Below are positions 4,136 to 5,508 of a stretch of DNA of 5,508 nucleotides, piece by piece. Numbering within the stretch: position 1 is the first letter of the stretch; each line of letters starts with the position of its first letter. The notes beneath the pieces were generated by a model, which was given only the letters and a program-made list of their open reading frames with translations, searched no databases and was not told where the DNA came from. The stretch is from contig NZ_DATITZ010000263.1 of NCBI RefSeq assembly GCF_035467215.1, forward strand, positions 1 to 5,508. The letters run 5' to 3'. This DNA comes from Thiocapsa sp035467215. Lineage in GTDB: Bacteria > Pseudomonadota > Gammaproteobacteria > Chromatiales > Chromatiaceae. Position numbers and translations under genes: made by a program.

Positions 4136-5508
4136 ATGAACAAGAAGGCGCTGACCGAAGCAGACATTCGCACCAAGTTCATCACGCCCGCGCTGGTCGG
4201 TGCGAACGGGGACAAGTGGGACCTCCTGACACAGATTCGCGAGGAGGTCTACTTCACCAGAGGCCGGGTCATCGTTCGCGGGAAGACGGTGAAGCGTGGC
4301 GTTGCCAGACGCGCCGACTACATCCTGGTGTACAGGCCCAACATCCCGCTCGCCCTCATCGAGGCGAAGGACAACAACCACGCCGTCGGCGACGGCATGC
4401 AGCAGGCGCTGGACTGCGCGGAAATGCTCGATATTCCCTTCGTCTACAGCTCCAACGGCGACGCCTTTCTGGAACACGACCGCACGGTGACCACCGGAGC
4501 CGTGACGCGCGAGATCCCACTCGACCAATTCCCCACCCCGGACGAGCTCTGGGCGCGCTACTGCAAGGCCAAGGGGTTGCTCGCGCAAGAGCAGGTAGTC
4601 GCCGTTCAGGACTATTTCGACGACGGCTCCGGCAAGGTCCCCCGCTATTACCAGCGCATCGCCATCAACCGCACCGTGGAGGCCATTGCCCGCGGCGCGA
4701 GCCGCATCCTGCTGGTCATGGCCACGGGTACGGGCAAGACCTACACCGCCTTTCAGATCATCTGGCGGCTGTGGCGATCGGGCGCCAAGAAACGCATTCT
4801 GTTCCTGGTGGACCGCAACATCCTGGCCGATCAGACCAAGACCAACGACTTCAAGCCCTTCGGTCAGGCCATGACCAAGATCACCAACCGCACGGTGGAC
4901 AAGGCGTTCGAGATCTATCTCTGCCTCTATCAAGCGGTGACCGGTACCGAGGAAGAGCAGAACATTTACACGCAGTTCTCCTCGGATTTCTTCGATCTGG
5001 TCTTCGTGGACGAGTGTCATCGGGGCAGCGCCGCGGACGATGCCGCTTGGCGAAAGGTGCTCGAATACTTCTCCACGGCGACCCAGATCGGGATGACGGC
5101 CACCCCCAAGGAGACCAAAGAGGTCTCGAACATCGACTACTTCGGCGAGCCCATCTACACCTACTCGTTGCGGCAGGGCATCTCGGACGGCTTTCTCGCA
5201 CCCTACAAGGTTGTACGCATCGGGCTTGATCGGGATCTCGACGGCTGGCGCCCGGAGTCCGGGCAAACCGACAGGTTCGGTCATGCCATCGAGGACCGCG
5301 AATACAACGACAGCGACTACGACCGCGCCCTCATACTCGAACAGCGCACCGCCCTGGTCGCGGCCAAGATCACCGAGTTCCTCAAGGCGACGGACCGCTT
5401 CGCCAAGACCATCGTCTTCTGCCAGAACATCGACCATGCCGAGCGCATGCGCCAGGCCCTGGTCAACGCCAACCCGGACCTGGCCGCCGCCAACAGCAAG
5501 TACATCAT
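4136..5508 (+). CDS. hsdR: Type I restriction enzyme R subunit (HsdR), 5' part; runs off the window
   Basis: HsdR is the motor and nuclease subunit of type I restriction-modification complexes; with HsdM and HsdS it translocates DNA from an unmethylated site and cleaves it at a distance. The frame is open from ATG 4136 (AGGGAAG ribosome site at 4118-4124) to the window end: 457 complete codons and no stop. The N-terminal nuclease domain has the PD-(D/E)XK signature: D61 in RRADYILVY and E76-A-K78 in LALIEAKDNN, then GDGMQQALDCAEML. The SF2 helicase core follows: PRYYQ (169-173), Walker A ATGTGKT (196-202), VDECH (291-295), MTATP (320-324), and KTIVFCQN (424-431). N-terminal wording (LTEADIRTKFITPAL, IREEVYFTRGRVIVRGK) resembles the EcoEI-like group. 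Family members are about 800-1000 residues, so roughly half is present. hsdM and hsdS are not in the window and are expected downstream. No terminator or convincing promoter was found in 3922-4135. Confidence 0.96.
   Translation, partial: MNKKALTEADIRTKFITPALVGANGDKWDLLTQIREEVYFTRGRVIVRGKTVKRGVARRADYILVYRPNIPLALIEAKDNNHAVGDGMQQALDCAEMLDIPFVYSSNGDAFLEHDRTVTTGAVTREIPLDQFPTPDELWARYCKAKGLLAQEQVVAVQDYFDDGSGKVPRYYQRIAINRTVEAIARGASRILLVMATGTGKTYTAFQIIWRLWRSGAKKRILFLVDRNILADQTKTNDFKPFGQAMTKITNRTVDKAFEIYLCLYQAVTGTEEEQNIYTQFSSDFFDLVFVDECHRGSAADDAAWRKVLEYFSTATQIGMTATPKETKEVSNIDYFGEPIYTYSLRQGISDGFLAPYKVVRIGLDRDLDGWRPESGQTDRFGHAIEDREYNDSDYDRALILEQRTALVAAKITEFLKATDRFAKTIVFCQNIDHAERMRQALVNANPDLAAANSKYI

Noticed and set aside
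4022..5437. Long minus-strand open frame (471 codons) opposite hsdR
   Set aside because: It is a mirror of the hsdR frame in GC-rich DNA. The plus-strand frame carries every nuclease and helicase motif, while the minus-strand product shows no recognisable domain.

Overview
The window is GC-rich bacterial DNA that looks gammaproteobacterial, most likely from the Chromatiales or a related group. The evidence is the order tpiA-secG-tRNA-Leu(GAG), a one-piece tmRNA with the tag ANDDNYALAA, and the sequence character of SecG, TpiA and SmpB. The genus-level guess is an inference.

Layout. The left part is on the minus strand and is read right to left: a promoter near 1518-1546, tpiA (triosephosphate isomerase), secG (Sec translocon subunit with an unusually long acidic tail) and a tRNA-Leu(GAG) whose two acceptor-stem strands do not match fully. 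A divergent intergenic region of about 270 bp contains a long inverted repeat and leads to smpB on the plus strand. Directly after smpB is ssrA, the tmRNA gene, so both partners of trans-translation lie together. A strong intrinsic terminator closes this block.

The most interesting object is inside ssrA. The tRNA-like domain is interrupted in the T-loop, between loop nucleotides 6 and 7, by a 286-nt insertion (2622-2907). It folds as a compact, ORF-less group I intron: P1 with the U.G pair at the 5' splice site, P2, P3, P4-P6, P7 with a bulged A, P7.1/P7.2, P8, P9, and a terminal G. Removing it restores a perfect T-arm and a normal-sized tmRNA of about 359 nt. Trans-translation in this cell would therefore depend on splicing.

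The right part looks accessory: a vapBC toxin-antitoxin pair (AbrB-like antitoxin, PIN-domain toxin), then the 5' part of a type I restriction hsdR gene that runs off the window. Stability and defence genes next to ssrA fit the known use of tmRNA genes as island integration sites, but no integrase or duplicated att sequence is visible here.
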